Shown here: piece after piece, positions 6,118 through 13,187 of the stretch | How the letters are laid out: every line of letters begins with the position of its first letter | Numbering within the stretch: position 1 is the stretch's first letter | Assembly: GCA_002068815.1 (NCBI GenBank) | Contig: MWAC01000318.1 | Coordinates: 1 to 13,187, forward strand | Source of the DNA: Firmicutes bacterium ADurb.Bin467 | GTDB taxonomy: Bacteria > Bacillota > Clostridia > Christensenellales > Aristaeellaceae | Reading direction: 5' to 3' | Length of the DNA stretch: 13,187 bases | Notes under the pieces: model-generated | Databases searched by the model: none | What the model was told of the DNA's origin: nothing | What the model saw: only the letters and a program-made list of their open reading frames with translations | Translations under genes and position numbers: made by a program

Positions 6118-9100
6118 TCAGTATTCGATCTCTCCCTCGAACGCGAGGTTCGTCTCGCCGGTCAGCGACACCCGTCCGCGCTCGTACCGGGCGATCAGGT
6201 CGCCGCCGGGGAGCTTGACCGCGATGTCCTCGCCCTCCCTGCACAGCCCGTTTTTGACCGCCGCGACGGTCGCCGCGCACGCGCCGGTTCCGCAGGCGAG
6301 CGTCTCGCCGTTGCTGCGCTCGTAGGTGCGCAATTTCAGCATCCGCTCGCTGACAGCGCGCGCGAACGACGCGTTGACGCGCTCCGGGAAGATGTCCGCG
6401 CCCTCGAACGCCGGGCCGAGCTTCGCGAGATCCAGCGCGTCGACGCGCTCGACGAACGTCACGCAGTGCGGGTTGCCGAGCGACAGGCACGTGATCCGGT
6501 ACTCCTTCCCCGCGAACACATGCGGCCGATCGACGATCTCCGCCCCGGGCAGATTGACCGGCACGCGCGCGGGGGAAAACTCCGGGACGCCCATGTCGAC
6601 GCGCGCGGAGGAGACCCTGCCGTCGCTCAGGAACAGCTCGACGCGCTTGACGTTCCCGCCCGCCTCGACGGTCACGACTTCCTTGGCGGCGATCCCCTTG
6701 TCATACAGGTACTTGCCGACGAGCATCAGGCACGCGCCCGCCATGCCGCCGGCGGAGCCGTCGCGGTTGAACATGCGCATCCTCGCGTCCGCGACGTCGG
6801 ACTGCTCGATCAGCGCGATGCCGTCGCCGCCGATGCCGAAGTGCCGATCGCACAGGCTGACGCACAGCGACTCCGCGCAGGACACGCGGCCGTCGCGGTT
6901 GTCGACGACGATGTAGTCGGTGCCCGCGCACTGCATCTTCGAAAAGCGCAGCCGGCTCCGGGAGGCGCGCATGTGGTTTAAGTCGACGAGCTCGGTGTTC
7001 CGCTCGTTGTAGCGGCTCTTTAAGATGTCCGCGAGCGCGTTCGCGGTGTCGAGCGAGGTCAGGCACGCGATCGACAGCGACAGCGCGCGCCGGTGCAGCG
7101 CGATGTAGTCGTCCATCGTCTGATCGAAGACCGCGCCCGTGTAGACGATGTAGCGGATTTTGCCGCTCTCGAGCAGCTTGAACGCGTCGTCGGACTGCTT
7201 GATGCCCGGGATTTCGACGACGTCGATGCCGAGCTGCCGGATCGCGCGCGCGGTCGTCTCGGTCGCGTACATGGCCGCTCCAAGGTCGAAGAACTTCTTC
7301 GCGAGCGCCATCAGCCCGTAGTGGTCTCGGTCGTCGAGGGATAACAGGACCCCCATCTTCCCCGCCGACGGCACGCGTATGCCCGCGGCGGTCAGGCCCT
7401 TGAACAGCGCCTCGTTCATGTTCTTGCCGACGCCGAGCACCTCGCCGGTCGACTTCATCTCGGGGCCCAAATAGCTGTTGACGTCCGCGAGCTTCTCGAA
7501 CGAGAACACCGGCACCTTGACCGCGAAATACGGCGGCGTGCGCACGAGCCCGGTGCCGCAGCCGAGGTCCTTCAATTTCGCGCCGAGCATCACGCGGGAG
7601 GCCAGGTCGACCATCGGAACGCCCGTCACCTTGCTGATGTACGGAACCGTCCGCGACGCGCGCGGGTTGACCTCGATCACGTAGAGCCGGCCCTCGTAGA
7701 TCAGATACTGAATGTTTACGAGCCCCTTCGTGCCGAGCGCGAGCGCGAGCCTCTCCGAGCAGTCGATCAGCTCCTTCTTCATGCCGTCGGTCAGGTTGTA
7801 CGGCGGGTACACGGCGATGGAGTCGCCCGAGTGCACGCCCGCGCGCTCGATGTGCTCCATGATGCCGGGGATCAACACGTCCTCGCCGTCCGAGATCACG
7901 TCGACCTCGAGCTCGATGCCGGGCATGTACTTGTCGACGAGCACGGGGTTCTCGATGCCGGTTAAGAGGATCGTCCGCATGTAGGCGCGGACCTCCTTGT
8001 CGGCGTACGCGATCGTCATGTTCTGGCCGCCGATGACGTAGCTCGGGCGCACGAGCACCGGGTAGCCGAGCTTGTTTGCGGCAAGGACGGCCTCTTCCTC
8101 GGTCAATACGCCCATGCCCGCCGGGCGGCGGATGCCGAGCGATTCGAGCATCTTGTCGAACCGGTCGCGGTCCTCGGCCAGGTCGATGCCCTCGGCGGAG
8201 GTGCCGAGGATGCGTATGCCGTGCCGGTCGAGCGCCTTCGCGAGCTTGACCGCCGTCTGCCCGCCGAACGCGACGACGACGCCGACCGGGTTCTCCGCGG
8301 CGACGACGCTCAGCACGTCCTCCTCGGTCAGCGGCTCGAAGTAGAGCCGGTCGGCCGTGTCGTAGTCGGTCGAGACGGTCTCGGGGTTGTTGTTGACGAT
8401 GGCGACCTCGTAGCCCATCTCGCGCAGCGCGCGCACGCAGTGCACGGACGAGTAGTCGAACTCGATGCCCTGGCCTATGCGGATCGGCCCGGAGCCGAGC
8501 ACGACGATCGTCGGCCGGCCGCTGCGCGGGAACCGGCGGGAGTCGCAGGCCTTATCCGTCGTCGCGTAGAAGTAGGGCGTCTCGGCGTCGAACTCCGCCG
8601 CGCAGGTGTCGACCATCTTATAGCTGAACAGGAACGCGCCGGGGGCGTCGACGCCGAGCCGCTTCAAGGCTTTGTCGGTGTAGCCGAGGCGCTTGCCCTC
8701 AGCGTAGCTCGGGTTCTTCTCGAAGTCCGCGAGCTTCCGGAGCCTGCCTAAGAAAAACCGGTCGATGCGCGTGATTTCGAAGATTTCGTCGAAGGACACG
8801 CCGGCCGCGATCGCCTCGAACACGGTGAACAGCCTGCGGTCGTCCATCGCCGCGAGGCGCTTTCTGATGTCGCCGTCCTGTTTGAGGTTCAGCGTATCCA
8901 TGCCGATCTCCGAGCCGCGCACGGCCTTCATCAGCGCCGCCTCGAACGTCGGCGCGATCGCCATGACCTCGCCGGTCGCCTTCATCTGCGTGCCGAGCCT
9001 CCGGCTGGCGCCGGCGAACTTGTCGAACGGCCAGCGCGGCAGCTTCACGACGACGTAGTCGATCGCGGGCTCGAAGCACGCGCAGGCCTTGCCGGTCACG

Positions 9101-10110
9101 TCGTTCTTGATCTCGTCGAGCCGATAGCCGAGCGCGATCTTCGCCGCGACCTTCGCGATCGGGAAGCCGGTCGCCTTCGACGCGAGCGCGGACGAGCGCG
9201 ACACGCGCGGGTTGACCTCGATGACCGCGTACTCGAAGCTGTCCGGGTTCAGCGCGAACTGGCAGTTGCAGCCGCCGACGACGCCGAGCGCCGAGACGAT
9301 GTCGATCGCGGCGGTGCGCAGGATGTTGTACTCGCGGTTCGCGAGCGTCAAGGCGGGCGCGACGACGATCGAGTCGCCGGTGTGCACGCCGACCGGGTCG
9401 ACGTTCTCCATCGAGCAGATCGCGATCGCGTTGCCGACGCCGTCGCGCATGACCTCGAACTCGATCTCCTTCCAGCCGTAGATGTATTTCTCGATCAGCG
9501 CCTGGTGGATCGGCGACGCCTCGAGGCCGATCGCGGCGACCGCCGATAGCTCGTCCGCGCTGTACGCGACGCCGCCGCCCGCGCCGCCCAGCGTGAACGC
9601 CGGGCGCACGATGACCGGATAGCCGATCTTTTCGGCGATTTCGAGCGCGTGTTCGACGTCGGTCGCCGTCGCGGACGGGATCAGCGGCTGGCCGATCGCC
9701 TCCATCGTCTCCTTGAACAGCTCCCGGTCCTCGGCGCGGTCGATCGCCTCCGCGGGGGTTCCGAGTATGTGGACGCCCATCCGGTCGAGGAAGCCCTCCT
9801 TCGCAAGCTGCGAGGAGACCGTCAGCCCCGTCTGCCCGCCGAAGCCCGCGAGCAGCCCGTCCGGGCGCTCCTTCTCGATGATGCGGCGGATCGTCTCCAA
9901 GGTCAGAGGTTCGAGGTAGATTTCGTCGGCATTGGCCCTGTCCGTCATGATGGTCGCGGGGTTCGAATTCACGAGCACGACCTCGAGCCCGGCGGCCTTC
10001 AACACGCGGCAGGCCTGCGTGCCCGAGTAGTCGAACTCCGCCGCCTGCCCGATGACGATGGGTCCGGAGCCGATCATCATGACCTTTTTGATTCCCTCAA
10101 GCATCGGCAT
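6118..10110 (-). CDS. carB-dapF: Carbamoyl-phosphate synthase large subunit fused to a diaminopimelate epimerase (DapF) domain
   Basis: One uninterrupted 1330-codon frame. Residues 1 to about 1046 are CarB, which makes carbamoyl phosphate from bicarbonate, ATP and ammonia passed from CarA. There are two homologous ATP-grasp halves (IGSGPIVIGQAAEFDYSG near 13 and LGSGPIRIGQGIEFDYSS near 536) and an MGS-like allosteric domain (about 910-1046) ending TELVDLNHMR, a normal CarB end. About six residues later LRFSKM starts a full-length DapF-like domain (about 1054-1330) with MRMFNRDGS, LGNPHCV, ERVNASF, YER and GETLACGTGACA. The second catalytic Cys is Cys1273. The first is Ala1124, and the usual Asn of GNDF is Thr1064, so epimerase activity is doubtful. 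The ATG at 10110 has GGGAGGGA 7 bases upstream and overlaps carA by 14 bases. No ribosome site precedes the internal ATG at 6972, so a separate DapF product is unlikely. Confidence 0.93.
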   Translation of the reverse strand: MPMLEGIKKVMMIGSGPIVIGQAAEFDYSGTQACRVLKAAGLEVVLVNSNPATIMTDRANADEIYLEPLTLETIRRIIEKERPDGLLAGFGGQTGLTVSSQLAKEGFLDRMGVHILGTPAEAIDRAEDRELFKETMEAIGQPLIPSATATDVEHALEIAEKIGYPVIVRPAFTLGGAGGGVAYSADELSAVAAIGLEASPIHQALIEKYIYGWKEIEFEVMRDGVGNAIAICSMENVDPVGVHTGDSIVVAPALTLANREYNILRTAAIDIVSALGVVGGCNCQFALNPDSFEYAVIEVNPRVSRSSALASKATGFPIAKVAAKIALGYRLDEIKNDVTGKACACFEPAIDYVVVKLPRWPFDKFAGASRRLGTQMKATGEVMAIAPTFEAALMKAVRGSEIGMDTLNLKQDGDIRKRLAAMDDRRLFTVFEAIAAGVSFDEIFEITRIDRFFLGRLRKLADFEKNPSYAEGKRLGYTDKALKRLGVDAPGAFLFSYKMVDTCAAEFDAETPYFYATTDKACDSRRFPRSGRPTIVVLGSGPIRIGQGIEFDYSSVHCVRALREMGYEVAIVNNNPETVSTDYDTADRLYFEPLTEEDVLSVVAAENPVGVVVAFGGQTAVKLAKALDRHGIRILGTSAEGIDLAEDRDRFDKMLESLGIRRPAGMGVLTEEEAVLAANKLGYPVLVRPSYVIGGQNMTIAYADKEVRAYMRTILLTGIENPVLVDKYMPGIELEVDVISDGEDVLIPGIMEHIERAGVHSGDSIAVYPPYNLTDGMKKELIDCSERLALALGTKGLVNIQYLIYEGRLYVIEVNPRASRTVPYISKVTGVPMVDLASRVMLGAKLKDLGCGTGLVRTPPYFAVKVPVFSFEKLADVNSYLGPEMKSTGEVLGVGKNMNEALFKGLTAAGIRVPSAGKMGVLLSLDDRDHYGLMALAKKFFDLGAAMYATETTARAIRQLGIDVVEIPGIKQSDDAFKLLESGKIRYIVYTGAVFDQTMDDYIALHRRALSLSIACLTSLDTANALADILKSRYNERNTELVDLNHMRASRSRLRFSKMQCAGTDYIVVDNRDGRVSCAESLCVSLCDRHFGIGGDGIALIEQSDVADARMRMFNRDGSAGGMAGACLMLVGKYLYDKGIAAKEVVTVEAGGNVKRVELFLSDGRVSSARVDMGVPEFSPARVPVNLPGAEIVDRPHVFAGKEYRITCLSLGNPHCVTFVERVDALDLAKLGPAFEGADIFPERVNASFARAVSERMLKLRTYERSNGETLACGTGACAATVAAVKNGLCREGEDIAVKLPGGDLIARYERGRVSLTGETNLAFEGEIEY

Positions 10111-11164
10111 GCGGCTTCCCTCCCATCATCGCGACAAAGCGGTCGAACAGAAACGCGGTGTCCTCCGGCCCCGAGCACGCCTCGGGGTGGAACTGCACGG
10201 AGAACGCGTCGAGCGAGGGATAGTCGATGCCCTCGCAGGTTCCGTCGTTCGCGTTGACATACCGGAGCACGCCGGGCACGCTGTCCACCTCGACCGCGTA
10301 GCCGTGGTTCTGCGAGGTGATGTACGTGCGCGCGCCGCCGACGTCCCTGACCGGCTGGTTGCCGCCGCGGTGGCCGTACTTGAGCTTTTTCGTGCGCCCG
10401 CCCTGCGAAAGCGCCATCAACTGGTGGCCGAGGCAGATCCCAAAAACCGGGAGCTTGCCCATGAGCTTTCGGACCTGCTCGATCTCGAACGGGTTGTCCA
10501 GCGGGTCGCCGGGGCCGTTTCCGAGCATGAGGCCGTCGAACCCTCCCGCGAGGATTTCCTCCGCAGGAGTATCGTTGGGGAACAGATTGACCGTGCACCC
10601 GCGCCGGTTCAGCGCCCGGAGGATGCCGCGCTTCGCGCCGTAGTCGATCAGCGCGACGCGGAACCGCTCGTCCTCCGCCGGGAAGGCCCTCCGCCCCCCC
10701 CCGCTCGCGGCCGCGACCGCGTTGTCGATCCGCCACGCCGCGATTTCCGCGAGGTTCCCGGGGATTTCATCGCAGAGCATCGCGTTCGCGACGCCCTTCT
10801 CACGCAAAAGCCGCGTGATCTCGCGCGTGTCCACGCCGTATATGCCCGGCACGCCGCGCTCCCTCAGAAACGCGTCGACCGTGCCCTCCGAGCGGAAGTT
10901 CGAGGGCAGTTCGCACCACTCGCGCACGACGTAGCCGCGCGCGAGGCACCTGCCCTCGAAGTCGTCCGGGATCACGCCGTAGTTGCCGATCATCGGAAAC
11001 GTCTGCAATATGATCTGCCCGCAGTAGCTCGGGTCGGTCAGGGTCTCGAGATAGCCGACCATGTTCGTCGTGAACACGAGCTCGCCGATCGCCGACGCGT
11101 CCGCGCCGAACGCGAACCCCTCGAACGCCTCGCCGGAGCTCAAAACGAGATAGCGCCGCTTCAC
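10097..11164 (-). CDS. carA: Carbamoyl-phosphate synthase small (glutaminase) subunit
   Basis: CarA hydrolyses glutamine and channels ammonia to CarB for arginine and pyrimidine synthesis. The 355-residue product has the small-subunit N-terminal domain (FTTNMVGYLETLTDPSY at about 31-47, VDTREITRLLR at 111-121) and a class I glutamine amidotransferase domain (about 168-347) with the nucleophile Cys244 in GICLGHQ and His326/Glu328 in QFHPEA. The GTG at 11164 was chosen because similarity begins there (VKRRYLVLSSGEAFEG), it overlaps the argD stop as GTGA, and a strong ribosome site lies 5 bases before it. A longer in-frame extension upstream would be out-of-frame argD sequence. Its 3' end overlaps carB by 14 bases. 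A run of nine G (on the coding strand) encodes three Gly in the interdomain linker. Confidence 0.95.
   Translation of the reverse strand: MKRRYLVLSSGEAFEGFAFGADASAIGELVFTTNMVGYLETLTDPSYCGQIILQTFPMIGNYGVIPDDFEGRCLARGYVVREWCELPSNFRSEGTVDAFLRERGVPGIYGVDTREITRLLREKGVANAMLCDEIPGNLAEIAAWRIDNAVAAASGGGRRAFPAEDERFRVALIDYGAKRGILRALNRRGCTVNLFPNDTPAEEILAGGFDGLMLGNGPGDPLDNPFEIEQVRKLMGKLPVFGICLGHQLMALSQGGRTKKLKYGHRGGNQPVRDVGGARTYITSQNHGYAVEVDSVPGVLRYVNANDGTCEGIDYPSLDAFSVQFHPEACSGPEDTAFLFDRFVAMMGGKPHADA
10694..10702 (-). repeat. Nine-base homopolymer in the carA linker
   Basis: Nine consecutive C on the plus strand (G on the coding strand) form three GGG glycine codons around residues 155-157 of CarA, between its two domains. 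Such tracts are prone to replication slippage and to sequencing error. A length change would frameshift carA before the glutaminase domain. Confidence 0.85.
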
Positions 11165-12315
11165 CCGGCGATCACCTCTTTCAGGACGGATACGGCGGCC
11201 TTGAGTTCGTCCCAGCCGATGTTCAAGGCCGGGAGCAGCCGGAGCTTCTTCTTCGCCGTCAGCACGAGCACGCCGCGCTTGAGGCAATCGTTTGCGATCT
11301 CGACCGCGGGCCTCTCGACCTCGACGCCGAGCATCAGCCCGAGGCCGGAGACGGACAATACGCCCTTTGCGCCGGTCAGCTCGCCCACGATGTAAGCGGA
11401 CTTTTCGCGGACTTCTTCGAGCAGCTTTTCGTCGATCCGGTTCAGGACGCTCAAAGCTCCGGCGCAGCTCACGGGGTTTCCGCCGAAGGTCGAGCCGTGG
11501 TCGCCGGCTTGAAGCACGTCCTTCGTCCGGTCGTTGAACAGCGTCGCGCCGATCGGCAGCCCGCCGCCGAGTCCCTTCGCGGTCGAGACGATGTCGGGAG
11601 AAAGCCCCGCGGTCATGTACGCGTAGAGCATCCCCGAGCGGCCGTTTCCGGTCTGCACCTCGTCGACCAACAGGAGCATGTCCTTTTCGCGGCAGAGCGC
11701 CTCGACGCCCTGCAAAAACTCCGGCTTCAGCGCGCGCACGCCGCCCTCGCCCTGCACGATCTCGAGCATCACCGCGCAGCAGTTGCCCGCGTCCGCGAGC
11801 GCCTTTATGCTATTGAGGTCGTCCGGCCCGGCGAACGCGAATCCCGCGGGGAACGGCCCGAAGTGCCGGTGGAACACGTCCTGCCCGGTCGCGGCGAGCG
11901 TCGCGATCGTGCGGCCGTGGAAGCTGTCCTTGAGCGTGATGATCGTGTCCCTCCCGGTCGCCTCGCCGAACTTGCGCGCGGCCTTGAGCATGCACTCGTT
12001 CGCCTCCGCGCCGGAGTTCGAAAAGAACACCTTTCGCATGCCGGTCCGCAGGCAGAGCTGCTCGGCGAGCTTCGCGCAAGGCTCGGCGTAATAGAGGTTG
12101 CAGGTGTGCTGGAGCGTCCTGACCTGATGGATGACCGCCTCGGCCCACTTGTCGTCCGCGACGCCGAACGCGTTGACGGCGATGCCGCTGCCGAGGTCCA
12201 GGTACTCCTTGCCGTCCTCGTCCCAGAGCCTCGCGCCGCATCCGCGCGCGAACGTCGCCGGGAATCGCTTGTAGGTATTCGCCACATAGGTTTCGCACAG
12301 TTCCATGATCGTCAT
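11161..12315 (-). CDS. argD: Acetylornithine aminotransferase
   Basis: ArgD is a class III pyridoxal-phosphate aminotransferase converting N-acetylglutamate semialdehyde to N-acetylornithine (fourth step of arginine synthesis); many also act on succinyl-diaminopimelate. The 384-residue product has LDLGSGIAVNAFG (about 40-52), the phosphate-binding SNSGAEANE (99-107), LLVDEVQTGNGRSG (215-228) with Asp218 facing the cofactor nitrogen, the Schiff-base Lys247 in STAKGLGGG, and LRLLPALNI near 358. The ATG at 12315 was preferred to an upstream TTG (12330) because GAGGGGTGA (12328-12320) lies just before it and the family N-terminus fits. It follows argB after 4 bases and overlaps carA by 4. The dual specificity known in some ArgD enzymes is of interest because a DapF domain is in the same operon, but specificity cannot be read from sequence. 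Confidence 0.95.
   Translation of the reverse strand: MTIMELCETYVANTYKRFPATFARGCGARLWDEDGKEYLDLGSGIAVNAFGVADDKWAEAVIHQVRTLQHTCNLYYAEPCAKLAEQLCLRTGMRKVFFSNSGAEANECMLKAARKFGEATGRDTIITLKDSFHGRTIATLAATGQDVFHRHFGPFPAGFAFAGPDDLNSIKALADAGNCCAVMLEIVQGEGGVRALKPEFLQGVEALCREKDMLLLVDEVQTGNGRSGMLYAYMTAGLSPDIVSTAKGLGGGLPIGATLFNDRTKDVLQAGDHGSTFGGNPVSCAGALSVLNRIDEKLLEEVREKSAYIVGELTGAKGVLSVSGLGLMLGVEVERPAVEIANDCLKRGVLVLTAKKKLRLLPALNIGWDELKAAVSVLKEVIAG
11170..11181 (-). promoter_or_regulatory. Extended Shine-Dalgarno site of carA inside argD
   Basis: AAAGAGGTGATC on the minus strand differs by one base from AAGGAGGTGATC, the full complement of a typical 16S rRNA 3' end, and ends 5 bases before the carA GTG. 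It lies within the last codons of argD and settles the choice of the GTG start. Confidence 0.75.
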
Positions 12316-12319
12316 ATTT

Positions 12320-13187
12320 TCACCCCTCAAACATTGTCCCGATGCCCTCGTCGGTCAGAAGCTCGATCAACACCGAGTGCGGCACCCGGCCGTCGATGAT
12401 GAACACCTTTTTGACGCCGCGGCGGATCGCCTCCATGCAGCACTCGGCCTTCGGGATCATGCCGCCCGCGATGACGCCGGACTCGATCAATTGCGGCACC
12501 TCGGTCATGTCGATGTGCACGATCAAGGACGACGGGTCGTTCCGGTCGCGGAGTATCCCCGCGATGTCGGTCATGCTGACGAGGCAGACCGCGCCCAATT
12601 CGCCCGCGATGCGCGCGGCGGCGGTGTCGGCGTTGATGTTGTAGGTGTTGCCATCCATGTCGCAGCCGACGGTCGACACGACGGGGATGTAGCCCTTTTC
12701 GAGCACGTCCAAAATCGGCTCGACGTTCGTGCGCACGATCTCGCCGACGAAGCCGAGCTCCTCGCGAAGCGGCCGCGCCTCGATCATCCTGCCGTCCATG
12801 CCGCACAGCCCGATCGCCTTGCCGCCGATCGACGACAGCAGGTTTACGAGCCCCTTGTTGATCTTGCCGGAGAGCACCATCTGCACGACGTCCGCCGTCT
12901 CGCGGTCGGTCACGCGCAGCCCGTCGACGAACGACGAGGGCTTGCCGATCTTCTTGAGCATGTCCGTGATCTCCGGCCCGCCGCCGTGGATCAGCACGAC
13001 CTTGACGCCGACGAGCGACAAAAGCACGATGTCCCGCATGACGGCGTGCTTCAACTCCTCGTTGATCATGGCGTTGCCGCCGAACTTGACGACGATCGTC
13101 TTGCCGTGGAAACGCTTGATGTAGGGCAGGGCCTCGGCGAGGATGCCGGCTTCCTGGGCGGGGGTGAGCTGTGCGGTGTTGGCGGTC
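12320..13187 (-). CDS. argB: Acetylglutamate kinase, 5' end outside window
   Basis: ArgB phosphorylates N-acetylglutamate (second step of arginine synthesis), usually the point of feedback control. The 288 visible codons contain FHGKTIVVKFGGNAM (about 26-40) with the catalytic Lys, VVLIHGGGPEI near 65, the substrate loop DGLRVTD, GKINKGLVNLLSSIGGKA, the INADTAAARIAGELGA segment and the C-terminal VIAGGMIPKAECC. The frame stays open to the window edge, so the start lies just outside. The ATG at 13069 is internal, because family similarity continues upstream of it. The residues before the kinase core (TPAQEAGILAEALPYIKRF) match the N-terminal helix of hexameric, arginine-inhibited enzymes, so feedback inhibition by arginine is likely. 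The stop is followed by argD after 4 bases. Confidence 0.95.
   Translation of the reverse strand, partial: TANTAQLTPAQEAGILAEALPYIKRFHGKTIVVKFGGNAMINEELKHAVMRDIVLLSLVGVKVVLIHGGGPEITDMLKKIGKPSSFVDGLRVTDRETADVVQMVLSGKINKGLVNLLSSIGGKAIGLCGMDGRMIEARPLREELGFVGEIVRTNVEPILDVLEKGYIPVVSTVGCDMDGNTYNINADTAAARIAGELGAVCLVSMTDIAGILRDRNDPSSLIVHIDMTEVPQLIESGVIAGGMIPKAECCMEAIRRGVKKVFIIDGRVPHSVLIELLTDEGIGTMFEG

Noticed and set aside
6970..6972. Independent start of a dapF gene at the internal ATG
   Set aside because: No ribosome site lies upstream, and the frame is continuous with carB, so separate initiation is not supported.
11165..11287. Longer carA start 41 codons upstream
   Set aside because: The extra residues are out-of-frame argD sequence with no CarA similarity. 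The GTG at 11164 has a near-perfect ribosome site.
10052..11395. Long plus-strand open frame opposite carA and the end of argD
   Set aside because: It is a shadow frame of the conserved carA/argD genes without any recognisable domain.
12316..12330. TTG start for argD at 12330
   Set aside because: The ribosome site GAGGGG lies between this codon and the ATG at 12315, and the ATG suits the family N-terminus.

Overview
The window is about 13.2 kb of compact chromosome, rich in G+C by eye, with strong Shine-Dalgarno sites of the GGAGG type. The run murB-whiA-HPr-like on the plus strand and the argB-argD-carA-carB order on the minus strand point to a Gram-positive, high-GC member of the Bacillota (class Clostridia or a relative). 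The assignment is inferred from gene content and has not been tested. I see no tRNA, rRNA, CRISPR array, insertion sequence or phage gene.

Layout. (1) Plus strand, 1-1745: the 3' end of murB, then whiA (sharing one base with murB), then a small HPr/Crh-like protein, closed by a hairpin that also sits between the two converging gene groups. The HPr-like protein lacks the phosphorylatable active-site His but keeps the regulatory Ser. The rapZ and yvcK genes usually found next to whiA are absent here. (2) Minus strand, 5447 down to 1752: an accessory operon of a GntR/HutC-type repressor, a phosphotriesterase-family metal hydrolase, a shikimate-dehydrogenase-like oxidoreductase and a D-2-hydroxyacid dehydrogenase. 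It has a recognisable promoter and a palindromic operator in front of the regulator. An imperfect 53-bp tandem copy of the hydrolase gene's 3' end lies just after its stop. (3) Minus strand, 6088 down to 5454: a lone Sfp-type phosphopantetheinyl transferase gene whose promoter places the transcription start on the ATG, so a leaderless mRNA is predicted. (4) Minus strand, 13187 down to 6118: an arginine/carbamoyl-phosphate operon, argB (5' end cut by the window)-argD-carA-carB. Its genes overlap or nearly touch, and it ends in a terminator hairpin.

The most striking observation is that carB runs without a stop into a complete diaminopimelate epimerase (DapF) domain, giving one 1330-residue polypeptide. 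This joins the synthetase for an arginine/pyrimidine precursor to an enzyme fold of lysine and peptidoglycan synthesis. Within the DapF part the first catalytic cysteine position reads Ala (MAGAC instead of MCGNG) and the usual substrate-binding Asn near the N-terminus reads Thr, while the second catalytic Cys motif is intact. The domain may therefore be catalytically dead, altered, or part of a divergent subfamily.

How the genes work together: argB, argD and carA/carB supply ornithine precursors and carbamoyl phosphate for arginine and pyrimidines. murB and the DapF fold belong to peptidoglycan precursor supply, and whiA with the HPr-like protein is a widely conserved growth/division and carbon-signalling neighbourhood. 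The GntR cluster looks like an inducible catabolic module for an unidentified lactone, ester or hydroxy-acid type substrate. No transporter for it is in view.
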